From positions 8,501,501 through 8,565,500 of the forward strand of contig NC_063983.1 of the NCBI RefSeq assembly GCF_932276165.1: a stretch of DNA of 64,000 nt, given 5' to 3'. Of this stretch, positions 30,897 to 41,533 are shown one piece after another. Origin of the DNA: Plutella xylostella. Lineage: Eukaryota; Arthropoda; Insecta; Lepidoptera; Plutellidae. The first letter of the stretch is position 1. Each line of letters begins with the position of its first letter. The notes under the pieces are model-generated. The model was not told where the DNA came from. It made no database searches and saw nothing but the letters and a program-made list of their open reading frames with translations. The position numbers were made by a program, and so were the translations under genes.

Positions 30897-32399
30897 CTAT
30901 TGTCGATCATTATAAGATCGCTGCGGCGCCTCACGTTCGCACTGCTGATCCCTTAGACCATCACCGTCACGATGAGGGTGATGAGAATAACCGTGGCCGC
31001 CCACTTGAGCCACACGACGCGGGCTCCACTGGTCGTTCCTCCGACGCTCCGGGGACGCGGCGCGAGCCGGTGACATCCGAGGTGAACGGGTTCGATTCCC
31101 GCCGCCGCCGCGACGATAAAACTCCGCGCTCCCGCCCGCACGCGGCGGCGAGCGTCTGTCCGATGTACCATTATTCACACGAGGCTGTGCAGTGCCTACC
31201 CGATTGAAACAAAGCAATGGATGGTGCTTCTGGCTACCACATCCATCGCATTGCGGCACCTGGTGGCAGTCACGGTAGTGATGACTAGCCAAACAGAAAT
31301 AACATAGCCGCTTCCGAGTAACAAATTCCTTCCGAGCTACGGGTGTAAGTTCCCTGAACCGTGAACATCTATTCAACACCGAGTGCGACGACTCACCACA
31401 GTAAGCGCAGCACGGGACTTGCGCTGCCGCAACCGCATAATTTTGGTGGCGCCGTGGAGGGCGCTGGTCCTCGCGATTATTATGAGAAACAAATTCTCTC
31501 TTGGTACTCTCCAATAACCGACATTCTGTTTCTAAAAATTCTACCAACTCCGAGAATGTTGGTATAACATCTGTTTCCGTACCGTATTTTTGTTCGAACC
31601 GAGTTTTAATTGATGGCGGCAATTTAGTACTAGCAATATACAGTAGCAAAAAGGACCATTCAGCTACAGGGAATCCCAAACGTTCCAGCGAGTTTGTTGC
31701 CATAATTAATGGATTTAAAAATTGCGATCGCAATCCGATTAAATTTGCCGAAATAATTGGCAAGTTCATAATTTGACCGACATGAACGTCCGCTAGATGG
31801 CGGGAATTTTGATATCTCCGCATCAAAAGGTCACGAGCTGTTTTATAACCAGCATCCGATATTTTAATATGTTGAATTAGCCCGCGAGCCTCACCAGAAA
31901 TGCATGACATTAAATAAGCTAGTTTCTGTGAGGGTGACAAATCCGTACGATTATCTACCAAGCTGTCAAATAAATTATTAAATCCGACCCATTGATCCAA
32001 ATCACCCGTAAAAATAGGTAACTGCAGGGTAGGTAATCTTGACACCAAAGCCTCTGAGTCGAACCTGTGTCCGTCTGACCGCGGCTCCGACTCGTCCGTG
32101 GAACCGCTCGTGCTCCGGCGTTGTTTTAATTTTTCATACATTAATTTGTCAAAAGCTTCTAATGCCCTCACATACTCCTTACGTGCCGCTTCTAAAATTT
32201 GATTTTCCGAATTATTTTCCGGGTCCGCGAGTTCAATTATTCGTTGATATGAAGCTTCTAAACTCGTAAATTCCGTATTAACCGTTAACAGTCGAACAGA
32301 GACACGGTTGACATGTTCAGGTCGATCCAGCAAGTCAGCACTGTCAATAAGCCATTGAAGTTTTACTTTAAATACCGAAAACGATGCTCTCAAAGCCAT
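30897..32399 (-). CDS. BEL/Pao gag
   Basis: A 500-codon frame from an ATG at 32397-32399 to TAG. The N-terminal half is helix-rich; the middle has LPIFTGDLDQWVGFNNLFDS, the signature of the DUF1759 gag domain of BEL/Pao elements. Three zinc knuckles follow at about residues 330-395 (CAYCGESSHSVLNRC, CYFCLASHHYRDC and CDGCGSQKHHPLLC). The C-terminus is arginine/proline-rich. It would form the virus-like particle shell and bind element RNA. In this family gag and pol are usually one long frame, so the amber codon is notable. Confidence 0.9.
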   Translation of the reverse strand: MALRASFSVFKVKLQWLIDSADLLDRPEHVNRVSVRLLTVNTEFTSLEASYQRIIELADPENNSENQILEAARKEYVRALEAFDKLMYEKLKQRRSTSGSTDESEPRSDGHRFDSEALVSRLPTLQLPIFTGDLDQWVGFNNLFDSLVDNRTDLSPSQKLAYLMSCISGEARGLIQHIKISDAGYKTARDLLMRRYQNSRHLADVHVGQIMNLPIISANLIGLRSQFLNPLIMATNSLERLGFPVAEWSFLLLYIASTKLPPSIKTRFEQKYGTETDVIPTFSELVEFLETECRLLESTKREFVSHNNREDQRPPRRHQNYAVAAAQVPCCAYCGESSHSVLNRCSRFRELTPVARKEFVTRKRLCYFCLASHHYRDCHQVPQCDGCGSQKHHPLLCFNRVGTAQPRVNNGTSDRRSPPRAGGSAEFYRRGGGGNRTRSPRMSPARAASPERRRNDQWSPRRVAQVGGHGYSHHPHRDGDGLRDQQCEREAPQRSYNDRQ

Positions 32400-33169
32400 A
32401 TTACAATCTTAAACAATAAACAACGCAACAATACCGAACTCGATGGTCGGTTATGAATATCACCTCACTTTATAACGTCAATATTTACTAACTCCTGAAA
32501 TTTATTCAAATAAAACTTTATCCGGTATTATAAGTATAATATTTACTATGAAATTAACCAGTTATCTTTAATCAAAAAGCTATAGTTACTAAGAAATCGA
32601 AGTTACAAAGTGACTAAACCAACCGCCATTTAAATTCACAATAATATTAACTACACTTCAATATTACAGCCGTAAATTATTCAACATAAAGTAACTAGGT
32701 ACTTTCTCAGGTCGAATCACCAAATCACCGACCAAATCTCACCACAGCAATACTGCACGATTAGTTAATAAATAGGTAAGTATGTTTAACTTAAAAGATA
32801 AATGATTCAACGCCCATAGCGAGCTGAGACGATATGGTAATTACTAACGTGAGACGTAATTGTACCTACCGAATATCTGAGTTACAATAATAATCAAATT
32901 ATAGCCGTAAAGTTAAGTAGTTAGCTACCGTAGCTACCGTAGTACCTACCGTACGAAAACCAACACAAATATAAGTATTGACCGAACCGAAATAAATATA
33001 CCTATACTTAGTACAATAGAAACTGTATTCCGAAAGTAAAATTATTACGTAAACAATATGCAATGAAGCTAACCGAATTGATAACGCCGCCCTGAGCTAA
33101 CCTCAAAAACTTACGTAACACGAAAACCTAATAATATAGCCGTATTAAAACCACGCTCTGCTACCAAAA
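32400..33169 (-). other. BEL/Pao 5' untranslated leader and primer-binding site
   Basis: About 770 bases between the 5' LTR and gag contain no open frame. Three bases inside the LTR, the minus strand reads TGGTAGCAGAGCGTGG (33151-33166), a primer-binding site whose first 11 bases match the complement of the insect initiator tRNA-Met 3' end; the rest does not, so the primer is not certain. Confidence 0.7.
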
Positions 33170-33543
33170 TGTTGGATAAATATATTTAATAAAATAAATA
33201 TTATATAGGTTTTTGCTCACGTGAAGGTTCAAGGTCCAAAGCTCGGCGTGGAGGGCCCTCCCGATGCTTGAGTAATCCGTTTTAATCTTGAGGTTCTCAC
33301 ACACAAAATCACATGTCCACTTATAATCGTATACACAAATATAATGCCTAATAGCCGCTGGTAATATTTAACCGAAAATACAAATATTGCGAATAACGAG
33401 ACCGCGCCGAAATACAAGAGCAGATAACCCGACGAGAGGCTGCCAACGACTGAGTAGACTGTCAAAAATAAAAGAACCTACCCACATACAAATATAAGAA
33501 CCTACCCACATACAATTATTAAAGTGTTCGTCGGTACCGAACA
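33170..33543 (-). repeat. 5' LTR of BEL/Pao element
   Basis: It is the same length and, as far as I could read, the same sequence as 26735-27108. It should carry the promoter for the minus-strand transcript. Confidence 0.9.
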
Positions 33544-33616
33544 CTGCTTATAGCTTTATGGATGACTTCAATGGAACCGATCAACTTACATAATATTAAC
33601 CGATTAACTAACTTAA

Positions 33617-33703
33617 GCGGAAAGCTAAAGATCGCATCCAGTGGCGTGCTTTGGGAGAGGCCTACGTCCAGCAGTGGACTGCTATAGGCTTATGATGATG
33701 ATG
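33617..33703 (+). mobile_element. RTE LINE 3' fragment, 87 bp, with 11-bp target duplication
   Basis: It covers the very end of the RTE ORF (GAGAGGCCTACGTCCAGCAG) and a TGATGATGATG tail. AACTAACTTAA occurs on both sides (33606-33616 and 33704-33714). Confidence 0.85.
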
Positions 33704-33714
33704 AACTAACTTAA

Positions 33715-34960
33715 CATAACTTATATTATGCAGCATAAAATGTACACAAACTTGTTAGTAATCCTCCTTTTTTGTTGTTAAGGGCTTACCGTATTTGTAT
33801 TAGTGTATGTTGTCTATTTATATTCTAAAGTGTTCGTTTTATGAGTGCACGTATTAGCAGACAAAAAAATATTCACATAGAAGTCATCCGTGTTTTATAA
33901 AAATCAGCAAATAATATAAATAGCCAATATATATTTAATGCATTAGTTAGTATGCGTTTTTTGTGCGTAAATAGATAAAGATACGTTGTCGTGTTACCAT
34001 TATTATCAATTGCATTAAATACTTTCAAACATAATTCAAGCATTAAGTCCATCTTTTGTACACTTATATCATATATTTGTGCAATAAAGTATTAAGTAAA
34101 TAAATACTTTGATATATGAATTGCAAAAACAATAATTCTTTTTTCGCTTACTCATCTAACCTAAACCACATTGTATGACATAAAACCAGTACAAAGTAAG
34201 CGGTTACTCAGTCCCAGTCGTAAAGGCCCAACACTAGTGCACACGATAACTTTTATGAGCTAAGAATTGTGTTTACTGCGGCGGGCGTCGCCGGAGGTTA
34301 GCGAGTAGCTCTGTACTGATGTTGTGTAACTTAAGGCTGTTACTAGGTCTAAATATCGCGGCCGATTGAAAAAAAGTTTAGAAGTTAATTTTAAAAACGC
34401 CAAACCAATCGTTTAATGGCATCGTAAGCAACGGATTTTAAGTATTCTCTGTGTAGAAGTTCATACAAGTGCGTCTATTTTCATCGGCATTGCCGACGCC
34501 GTTTCTCCATACATTTATGAAAATCCATTTGGTCCGAGATTCGTACTATACCGATAGGGTGACGCTTATCTTTATGCTTTTACTTTATAGTTGTTTTTAT
34601 TAATTTCCAAAAGCTACAGCAAAAGTTGTTCAGTATGACTCAGGCGGGGATTACTACACTATTTTTGCAACATCCTGTATAACAAGTTGTCGCCACTTCC
34701 CCTCTTTAGCGTGACTACGGAAGATGTGGGTAATTGCCCTGATATTGCCTTGACTACATCTCATATTGTTTGTTACCACCCGCGCAGTTGTGAGAAAACA
34801 ACGTACATGAATTTTTTGACGCTATGTTATTTGTTCTTAGTGCTTTGCTCCGGTGCACGAAAGGAGCCTTTGGGTCACTGTTACCAAAAGATAATAAACG
34901 TATTTGAACTTTTATTTAAATCATAAATACTTTTTCTACTGGCTGACAGAAGTTTGAAAG
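33715..34960. other. Intronic stretch, no gene seen
   Basis: This is AT-rich DNA with no supported exon or element end. Confidence 0.5.
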
Positions 34961-34968
34961 GCTACTAA

Positions 34969-35108
34969 CTGCCAGTTTCTATATCTCTATCTATCTATAA
35001 CTGGTAGTTACTTTCATACGATTTTGACATAATCAAAAGTAACAATCTGTCAAAATTGTATGAAAGTAACTACCAGTTATAGATAGATAGAGTTATAGAA
35101 ACTGGCAG
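34969..35108. mobile_element. 140-bp palindromic MITE with TAA duplication
   Basis: The two arms, beginning CTGCCAGTTTCTATA and CTGCCAGTTTCTATAACTCT on opposite strands, are complementary over about 60 bases around a short loop (about 35028-35045). TAA lies on both sides (34966-34968 and 35109-35111). PIF/Harbinger-like by duplication length. Confidence 0.75.
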
Positions 35109-35155
35109 TAAATACGTTTAGCGTTTGGTTAAATTCCACCTAAACTCTATTCTTT

Positions 35156-35265
35156 GATCTCAAATACTAACTAAATTGACATGTATTGTGCAAGTGTCAA
35201 ATTTAGTAGAATCAGGTACAAATTTTTCACAACTTGACATTTGTCAATTTCGTATCTGAGATTAA
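35156..35265. mobile_element. Imperfect inverted-repeat element
   Basis: GATCTCAAATACTAACTAAA at the left is matched by GTCAATTTCGTATCTGAGAT at the right on the opposite strand. A relative of the right end, GTCAATTTAGTATCTGAGAT, occurs at 45098-45118. Confidence 0.5.
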
Positions 35266-35284
35266 ATAATACACTTATATAAAA

Positions 35285-36145
35285 ACTAAGGGTTCCCCTC
35301 ATCTCGCCTAATCTTTATTACCCTAAACTCGTTTCGCATAACTCGTAAAGTCTAAACTTTTTTGGTAGAATCATCACTTCGCCAAGATTTATGTGGCATA
35401 AGACTCGTTTCGTCTAAAACTCTTTTGGCACTAATTTGAAACACCTAAATCTCGTTTGCTCAAATTGTTCGTATTGGTATAATCTTGTTTCTCCTAATAT
35501 TATTATCTTAATAAATACTATATTAAGTATGTATTAAATGTACAAATTGTGGTATTTTTCTCCTACATCCCGAAAATCACGATATTGAATGATCAAAATA
35601 TCGAAAGTGAATGACCTTATGAGGCGCTGTGAGCTGAAACACAGGTTAACACCTAGTTTAGCAGCAGATGCTACTTACTTGCCATTGTTGTACACATGTT
35701 GTTCATAAAATATTAGCTAATAAGGTAAGTTTTAAGAAATGTATCTTTTTGGAAATAAATAATAATTATTATATAATGATTACAAAAATGTTCGTCGAAA
35801 GCAAAGCGGAGCGCAGCGAAGCGGAGTGGAGCGGAGCGGAGCGTTACCTACATAGCGGAAAATTATATAATGCAAGGCACCAGTTTGGGCATGTAGGGAG
35901 ACGCTTCGTCAAAGTTAAAGCCAAATGAATATTAGTAATTTGTATAAACTATGCCATAGTATTGTTAGGCTATTTGAGATTTGGCCATACCATTATTAGC
36001 CTATACAAGATTATGCGAAATAACTTTTTACTAAACGAGATTTATGCCATACGATTTTCGGTGAAACGAGACTTTGACCAAACGTTACTATGCAATACGA
36101 GATTAGGCAAATAAATCTTAGGCCAAAAAAGGTAGAACCAAAAAC
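35285..36145. repeat. Foldback-like block of degenerate CTCGTTT repeats
   Basis: The left arm (35285-35510) carries the motif CTCGTTT or close variants (AACTCGTTTCGCATAACTCG, GACTCGTTTCGTC, AAATCTCGTTTGCTC) every 20-30 bases on the plus strand. The right arm (35940-36145) carries the same motif on the minus strand (AAACGAGATTTATGCCATAC, GAAACGAGACTTTG, ATACGAGATTAGGC). The middle holds a GCGGAGCGCAGCGAAGCGGA low-complexity run (35811-35845). The arms face each other, as in foldback elements. There is no open frame. Confidence 0.55.
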
Positions 36146-36529
36146 TAATATAAAAATAAAGAATATGCAAATCTATCAATATAAGGTAAGCAGCGATAAG
36201 TTAGTATAAATTTCAGTTACGGTATTGTCCAAGCTTACGGTCGATTTAGTTTTATATCGAATGCTTGAATAAGTAAATATGTTGCGAGGGCGCCCTAATC
36301 TATTCTCGATATTCAGCGTCTCTGATAGAACAAATATCACTCGCCTATTATAGGTGTTTTCCGTTTTATTAGCTAGATGGGGACGAACAAACTCTGTTAC
36401 GAATAGGTAGGATATTATATAAGACAATGAAAGAATATGTTTAAAGGAATTAGAGTTAAGTTAGTTTAAGATTGGTATTTTTAGTTTAGGACTAATGTTA
36501 GTAAAGCACGCGCAACAAGCTAAGTAGTT

Positions 36530-36620
36530 TTAGATTTTGGCTACGAATGTCGTAGCGGCTACGAATCTCGTAGCTTCTACGAGTGTGCTACGAGCATGCT
36601 ACGAAATCAGTAGTTGCAGT
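36530..36620. repeat. GCTACG-rich palindromic segment, second occurrence
   Basis: CTACGA and CGTAGC alternate at least eight times in about 80 bases, similar in character to 19891-19985. Confidence 0.6.
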
Positions 36621-36986
36621 ACAACAAATTTTATCAATTTATGAGCGTTCCAAAAAAATATACTACCTATAACATAAATAGCACAATGTAATTACTTACA
36701 TTGTGCAGAAACAGGAAAATAGTACATTTGGCAGGGTATGGTATCGAAACTATCGAATTTTCTTTACTTTTATCGTCACTTAAGATCTGAATTTACGTGC
36801 TCACGCTTTGCCAGTCCCCATTTAGTTAGCAAACACATATTGTCTGTGCCTAGATCTCTAGCACAGCAAGAGATCTAGCCGCCGGGCCTAGACCGCGCGA
36901 AGGGTTAAAGCAACAATTAAAAACATAACACAAACAAACGCTGGCGCCTCAAAGTATCGCGTTTCACCTGCGCCAATTAGCGTCAA

Positions 36987-37048
36987 TGACGTCACCCAAG
37001 TTGACGCCATTACCGCCTCGATGACGTCATTACCGCTGGATGACGTCA
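36987..37048. promoter_or_regulatory. Cluster of three TGACGTCA (CRE-like) sites
   Basis: TGACGTCA occurs at 36987-36994, 37022-37029 and 37041-37048. This eight-base palindrome binds CREB/ATF-type bZIP proteins. Three in 62 bases is far more than expected by chance. No nearby coding start was recognised; it lies 580 bases upstream of a Ctf18 exon. Confidence 0.45.
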
Positions 37049-37623
37049 TCACGCGGCTGCGGTACAGACCACTCGTGTGGAGACATAATGTGGCAAGTTG
37101 GAGTGTGTTTGTGAGTGGCGCTTGTTACAGTGCAACTATAAAGTTCTGGAAACGGAAGTGGATCCTAACTAATTGGTAAAGACCGTATTTAATCGATCCA
37201 TTATACTTATTTAAGCGCAAAGCCGTTAATAGCCTATTATCATGCGGTATATTATTTTTAAAATTTATGTATAAGTAAGTAAATGATAAAAGTTTATCAT
37301 CATATTAAAGGAGCCATCTATAGTGAAAGAAAGAAAGAAAGAAAAATATTTTATTTGGCTCTGCACAAATACACACATAACCAGTGACGTACCTGTATAG
37401 ACCAAGATATAAACTGTAGTCACCGTCTTGCGCATCCTGGGCATTCAGCAAGTGACAGCTAATCCTGACTTCCTAATTTTTTCACCGCGTGGATAAACCC
37501 TAGTGTTTGTTTGTTTTTCATTATTAATTCTTAGCTCAACTAAAATATCCAACAAAAACCACATAACATCGCAATTCTCCTTAGGTGAAATATTTATATT
37601 TAAATCCTTATTTTCTGTTACAG

Positions 37624-37681
37624 GTACACAAGGACTTCTTTGGAAGAATCGTACCCATCGTGGAATCGTCACAGCGAACAG
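37624..37681 (+). CDS. Ctf18: Ctf18 exon, fifth of six in window
   Basis: A short 58-base exon with acceptor TTCTGTTACAG (ending 37623) and donor GTAATA (37682). It enters in phase 0 from exon 12110-12238 and leaves in phase 1. It encodes VHKDFFGRIVPIVESSQRT. KDFFGR is invariant in the CHTF18 C-terminal region and anchors the identification. It sits 25.4 kb from the previous exon because of inserted elements. Confidence 0.9.
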
Positions 37682-38074
37682 GTAATATGCCAACATTTTT
37701 TTATTTATTTTTATTTTACAGTTTTAGATTATATGCATTTTTCTTATACTTAATTATAAATTTATTTTTATTTCGAGTTAATTCTTTACTAAAAAACTAG
37801 AATGAAACTAAACTTTACATGAAAAAAATAGAGCTCTCTACGTAATGTAAAATCTTCATGTTTAAAATCAAAGTTCTTTTTAAGGATGATCCTATAAAAA
37901 AATAGTGCAAGGACTCATCTTTCGTTACATTTTTGACGAAGTTATTCCTAAATACCTAAACCAATAAGAAATCCCCTAGTTATAATAAATACCTTGACTT
38001 TCATTTGTCGGCTTGTTACTACATGAATAAATTCAACATGCACTATTTTCTTCTCACGCGCTGCTTAACCATTT

Positions 38075-38350
38075 TAGGTCATCTTACGAGAATCGCAGTA
38101 TACTATATACAATAAAAACAACAAAAAAAACACACACACTCACGCCTTGTACTAATGTACTCCCTTGCGGGGTAGGCAGAGATGCATTGCTGCACCCACT
38201 TTTCGCCAGAGTGTTATTTTAGTCATATCCAATACCAGAATTAAATTTCAGGTCATCTCACGAGAATCGCAGTATACCAGATCCAATACCAGAATTAGAT
38301 TTTAGGTCATCTTAAGAGAACCTTACTGTACCCAATACCAGAATTAGCCC
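38075..38350. repeat. About 70-bp tandem repeat interrupted by a SINE fragment
   Basis: Units with AGGTCATCTTACGAGAATCG and CCAATACCAGAATTA occur three times (about 38077, 38250 and 38305 starts). A minus-strand 3' fragment of the tRNA-derived SINE (38111-38216) lies inside the first unit. Confidence 0.65.
38111..38216 (-). mobile_element. tRNA-derived SINE, 3' fragment (copy 3)
   Basis: The reverse complement contains CTGGCGAAAAGTGGGTGCAG and GTACATTAGTACAAGGCGTG, the 3' body of the SINE at 11514. The tRNA head is missing. Confidence 0.75.
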
Positions 38351-40026
38351 CAAGCTCATTACTCAGAATATCTACTGTATATCCGCTCTAAACCCTTTCT
38401 CATTATCCCATCAGTCGAGTCACACGTCGCGTTATCCTCTCGACTATTATTTTCAATTATGATCTTCGCTAAAGGGTTTTCGACTATTAATATTCATTTT
38501 CCGACAGCCCCCCGGTGGAACACCTGATCCTACCCCCTTAGTAATCGATTCTCGAGTCGATTTCGCCGTTTCCGAGTGGATTAATCGAGTCTTCTTTGTC
38601 GGGTGTCCGCGGAATTTGAAATATGATGATTTTATGGCGGGATTATTAGGTGGTTGTTTGGATGATTGTTCGTTTGAATTAAGTGTATTTTCAGTCGCCA
38701 CGCTACCGTGTTTGAATAAACTCAGAATAAAGCTACATAATAATCATGATGATCTAAAGCTATTTAACCCAAATTCAATTTATCTCGAGTGAGTAACAAC
38801 TTTCCTCAATCCTGAAAAACAATAAGACACATAAACTGTATAAAAAATACATTCAGAACATAACAAAGCAATTCTCCTCACCTACAAAGCGAGCGGCAGA
38901 CGGCTGGGTACATACGCAGACATATTTCATTTAGCCGGCGAATTCATTGTCTTGTCTTATATTCAGATTGCCATCCGCCCCCCTCCCCTACCCCCCGAGA
39001 TGACTGTTTAACAATCTGAACGTGATTTGTGAAGAGATTGAGGGAACATTTAAGCGAATGAAGAGAGCTGAGGGACGGCGGCCATCTTGTTATAAGTGTT
39101 TAAATACATACCTATGTATAATGTATATGACCATTTAAAGAAGCCTGAACCATGTGAGAAAAGTTTTGCTTCGCGCTCACTCACATCGCGCGGCCTCGAG
39201 AGCGAGCGCGACGGATAACTTTTGTCACGTCTTGACGTGCGCCTCTTGCGCCCCGTGCTAGGCTAGCAGATGGATTATTAGCAGTGGGACGCGATTAAAC
39301 GTAACGACAATTTGAATTTGGTATTTCTAAAATACTTTGACTCTACGACTTTTAGAATAAACGCGAAAAATATTGCTCTTTCACACCAAATATTATGTTA
39401 GTTGATCAAGTGTTATTGTTATTTACAATGTCAATTTTTGAAAACCCATTTTTTTAGAATTTTTGCTACTGTAGGTATGTATACAGACAGATGGCTGGTA
39501 CTGTATCCAGTACAGAAGCACCTATCAAACATGGTATCTCTGCTATGTGAGTCGAGAAACCTTTATTTCCTCTCATATCCAGTTAGATGAAAATGTGTAA
39601 TCTTAATATAAGTGTGAAGTCGAATTTTACCCATATTTACTTAACGTTTAGGTCACATAGACCTGCAGCCTACTGTACCGGCGGAGAGAGCCGGGCGGAG
39701 TTGTAACAAGGGTTTCAACTAAATTAATTGTTCTCTCTTGTATGTGCTTAAAGGCAAGTCTACATTTGGCTAAGCATTTTCAGGTTTTACTGAAAATATA
39801 GGGAGTGTTGATCGGGATGTGTTTCAACATAGATGTTGTCCACGAACTTAGCTTTCCCACATAAAGTTTTACTTTGAGTATTCTGGGATAAAAAAGCAGC
39901 CTATGTGTTAATCTGCATACGGGCATATAGGCTTTCTGCATACTTTCCAAATGTTCATGAAAATGTAGTGTTCCTTCTTACTTCCGTAAAGAGTTACACA
40001 AGTACACTCCTGGCCCTGTAGCACAG

Positions 40027-40129
40027 GGCGCTAATAAGACGAGACAAAAGTTCTCCGTCGCGCTCACTCTTGAGGCTGCACGATGTGAGTGAGGGCGATG
40101 CAAAACTTTTGTCACGTCTTATATGCGCC
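40027..40129. mobile_element. 103-bp inverted-repeat element
   Basis: The left arm GGCGCTAATAAGACGAGACA is matched by TGTCACGTCTTATATGCGCC at the right, continuing inward through ACAAAAGTT and TCGC/GCGA to CACTC. A diverged relative with AAAAGTTTTGCTTCGCGCTC and AACTTTTGTCACGTCTTGAC lies at about 39158-39245. Confidence 0.65.
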
Positions 40130-41365
40130 GCGTACTAGTCCTTCTGAGCAATTATAAAAGTTCCAGTGACAACACCTTACCTAGTGGATGGAACTTTTTC
40201 ATTCCTCGTCAGTGTACTTACCAACTTTCGTGTTTATATTAAATTTCATTTTTTTTATTTACGAACTCGCGTTTAGACACTACTCACTACTCAAGCGGTA
40301 TAAAAACTCGCACTATGCATGTATGCATTATATGTAATAGCTTGGCGAGTATACATAGGTATATGTAACTGCTATCAGGAAATGTCACTAATAAAACCTG
40401 ACCCTATATACTAGGCCCGCAGTGTGCACCACGCCTAACCGATCCTCGCTACAATCGACTTTACAGTTTGATTCATCAGCTTACGCCGCCAACTTTGTTA
40501 ATAACCGGAGTTAAACAATGAACCGGTTATATTGTAATTATTCCCGGATTGTTTCATCCGGGCCCGTGATTGGTCGGGATTCTCATTATATTCTGTCGTG
40601 TTTACTTTGCTTATCCGGCTACTTTGTTGGTTTGGATGTGATTGTTGAATTGACTTGGCTGAGAGGTATATGGAGGATGATTTTACATAAGGTTTTAAGT
40701 AAGTGTTTTAACTGAACGATCAAACCTACAGAATACTAGAATATAAAAAAAACTATGAAAAGTGGGCGATTCATTTAATAATTATAACACCGTTAAATAG
40801 CGATAATCTATCTTTTTATCAGTAATCTATCTCCTAGCCAAAGTAATTACAGGATCTTTCTTCAAACATTAAACAACGAAAACTCATAAAGCACAATCAT
40901 CATTGTCCATTTCTAACTTTATCTTTAAACCAGTGATATCCTCTTATCAACACCCTCTCCTTACCTATAACTAAATAAACTCAACAATCAATACCTAATG
41001 ACAAGTGTAATTGCCTAAAACCCTTACACTAGATAATTGCCAGTAATGGCAGCAGGCGACAACGCGACTACACATTACACATGTAACAACTTGCCCTCCC
41101 TCGGGAGAGCTATGAACCCTTTACAATTACAATATTACAATTACATGTAGCAAACAGGGTGGGTAATTGTGTGCGCGACTTGGTTAGGTGAGGGTGCAGT
41201 GGAAGCTATAGATTGTAAGATTTGTAAGCTAGCGATAGATCGCTCATTTAGGATTAGGTTAACACTAAAATCGTCACTGAACAAAAATTATTGTTTCTTC
41301 ATAGGGAAATGTATGTATGAACGGCGATTCACGTAGGTAACTATGACCAAAAATGGTGACACAAT

Positions 41366-41533
41366 GATGTTGATTCTGAAGGCAGAAATTCTAATTTTAA
41401 CGCTGTCAAACTAAAAAATTTGCTAGCATAAAATGACATTTACGGAAACAATCATAGAGTCGAATTTTAAACAAAGAAATTAAGGTTTTGACAGCATTAA
41501 AATTAGAATTTCCGCCTTCAGAATCGGCATCAA
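41366..41533. mobile_element. 168-bp inverted-repeat MITE
   Basis: The left arm GATGTTGATTCTGAAGGCAG and about 25 further bases are matched on the opposite strand by the right arm ending CCTTCAGAATCGGCATC. CAAT-like bases flank both ends but a clean duplication is not evident. Confidence 0.65.

Larger units (their letters stand above)
26735..33543 (-). mobile_element. BEL/Pao LTR retrotransposon
   Basis: Two 374-bp LTRs (26735-27108 and 33170-33543), apparently identical, bound gag, protease, reverse transcriptase, RNase H and a broken integrase on the minus strand. A five-base CTGCT duplication (26730-26734 and 33544-33548) matches the usual BEL/Pao duplication length. It lies antisense in the Ctf18 intron. 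Identical LTRs imply a very recent insertion, yet pol has a frameshift, a nonsense codon and a deletion. Confidence 0.95.
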
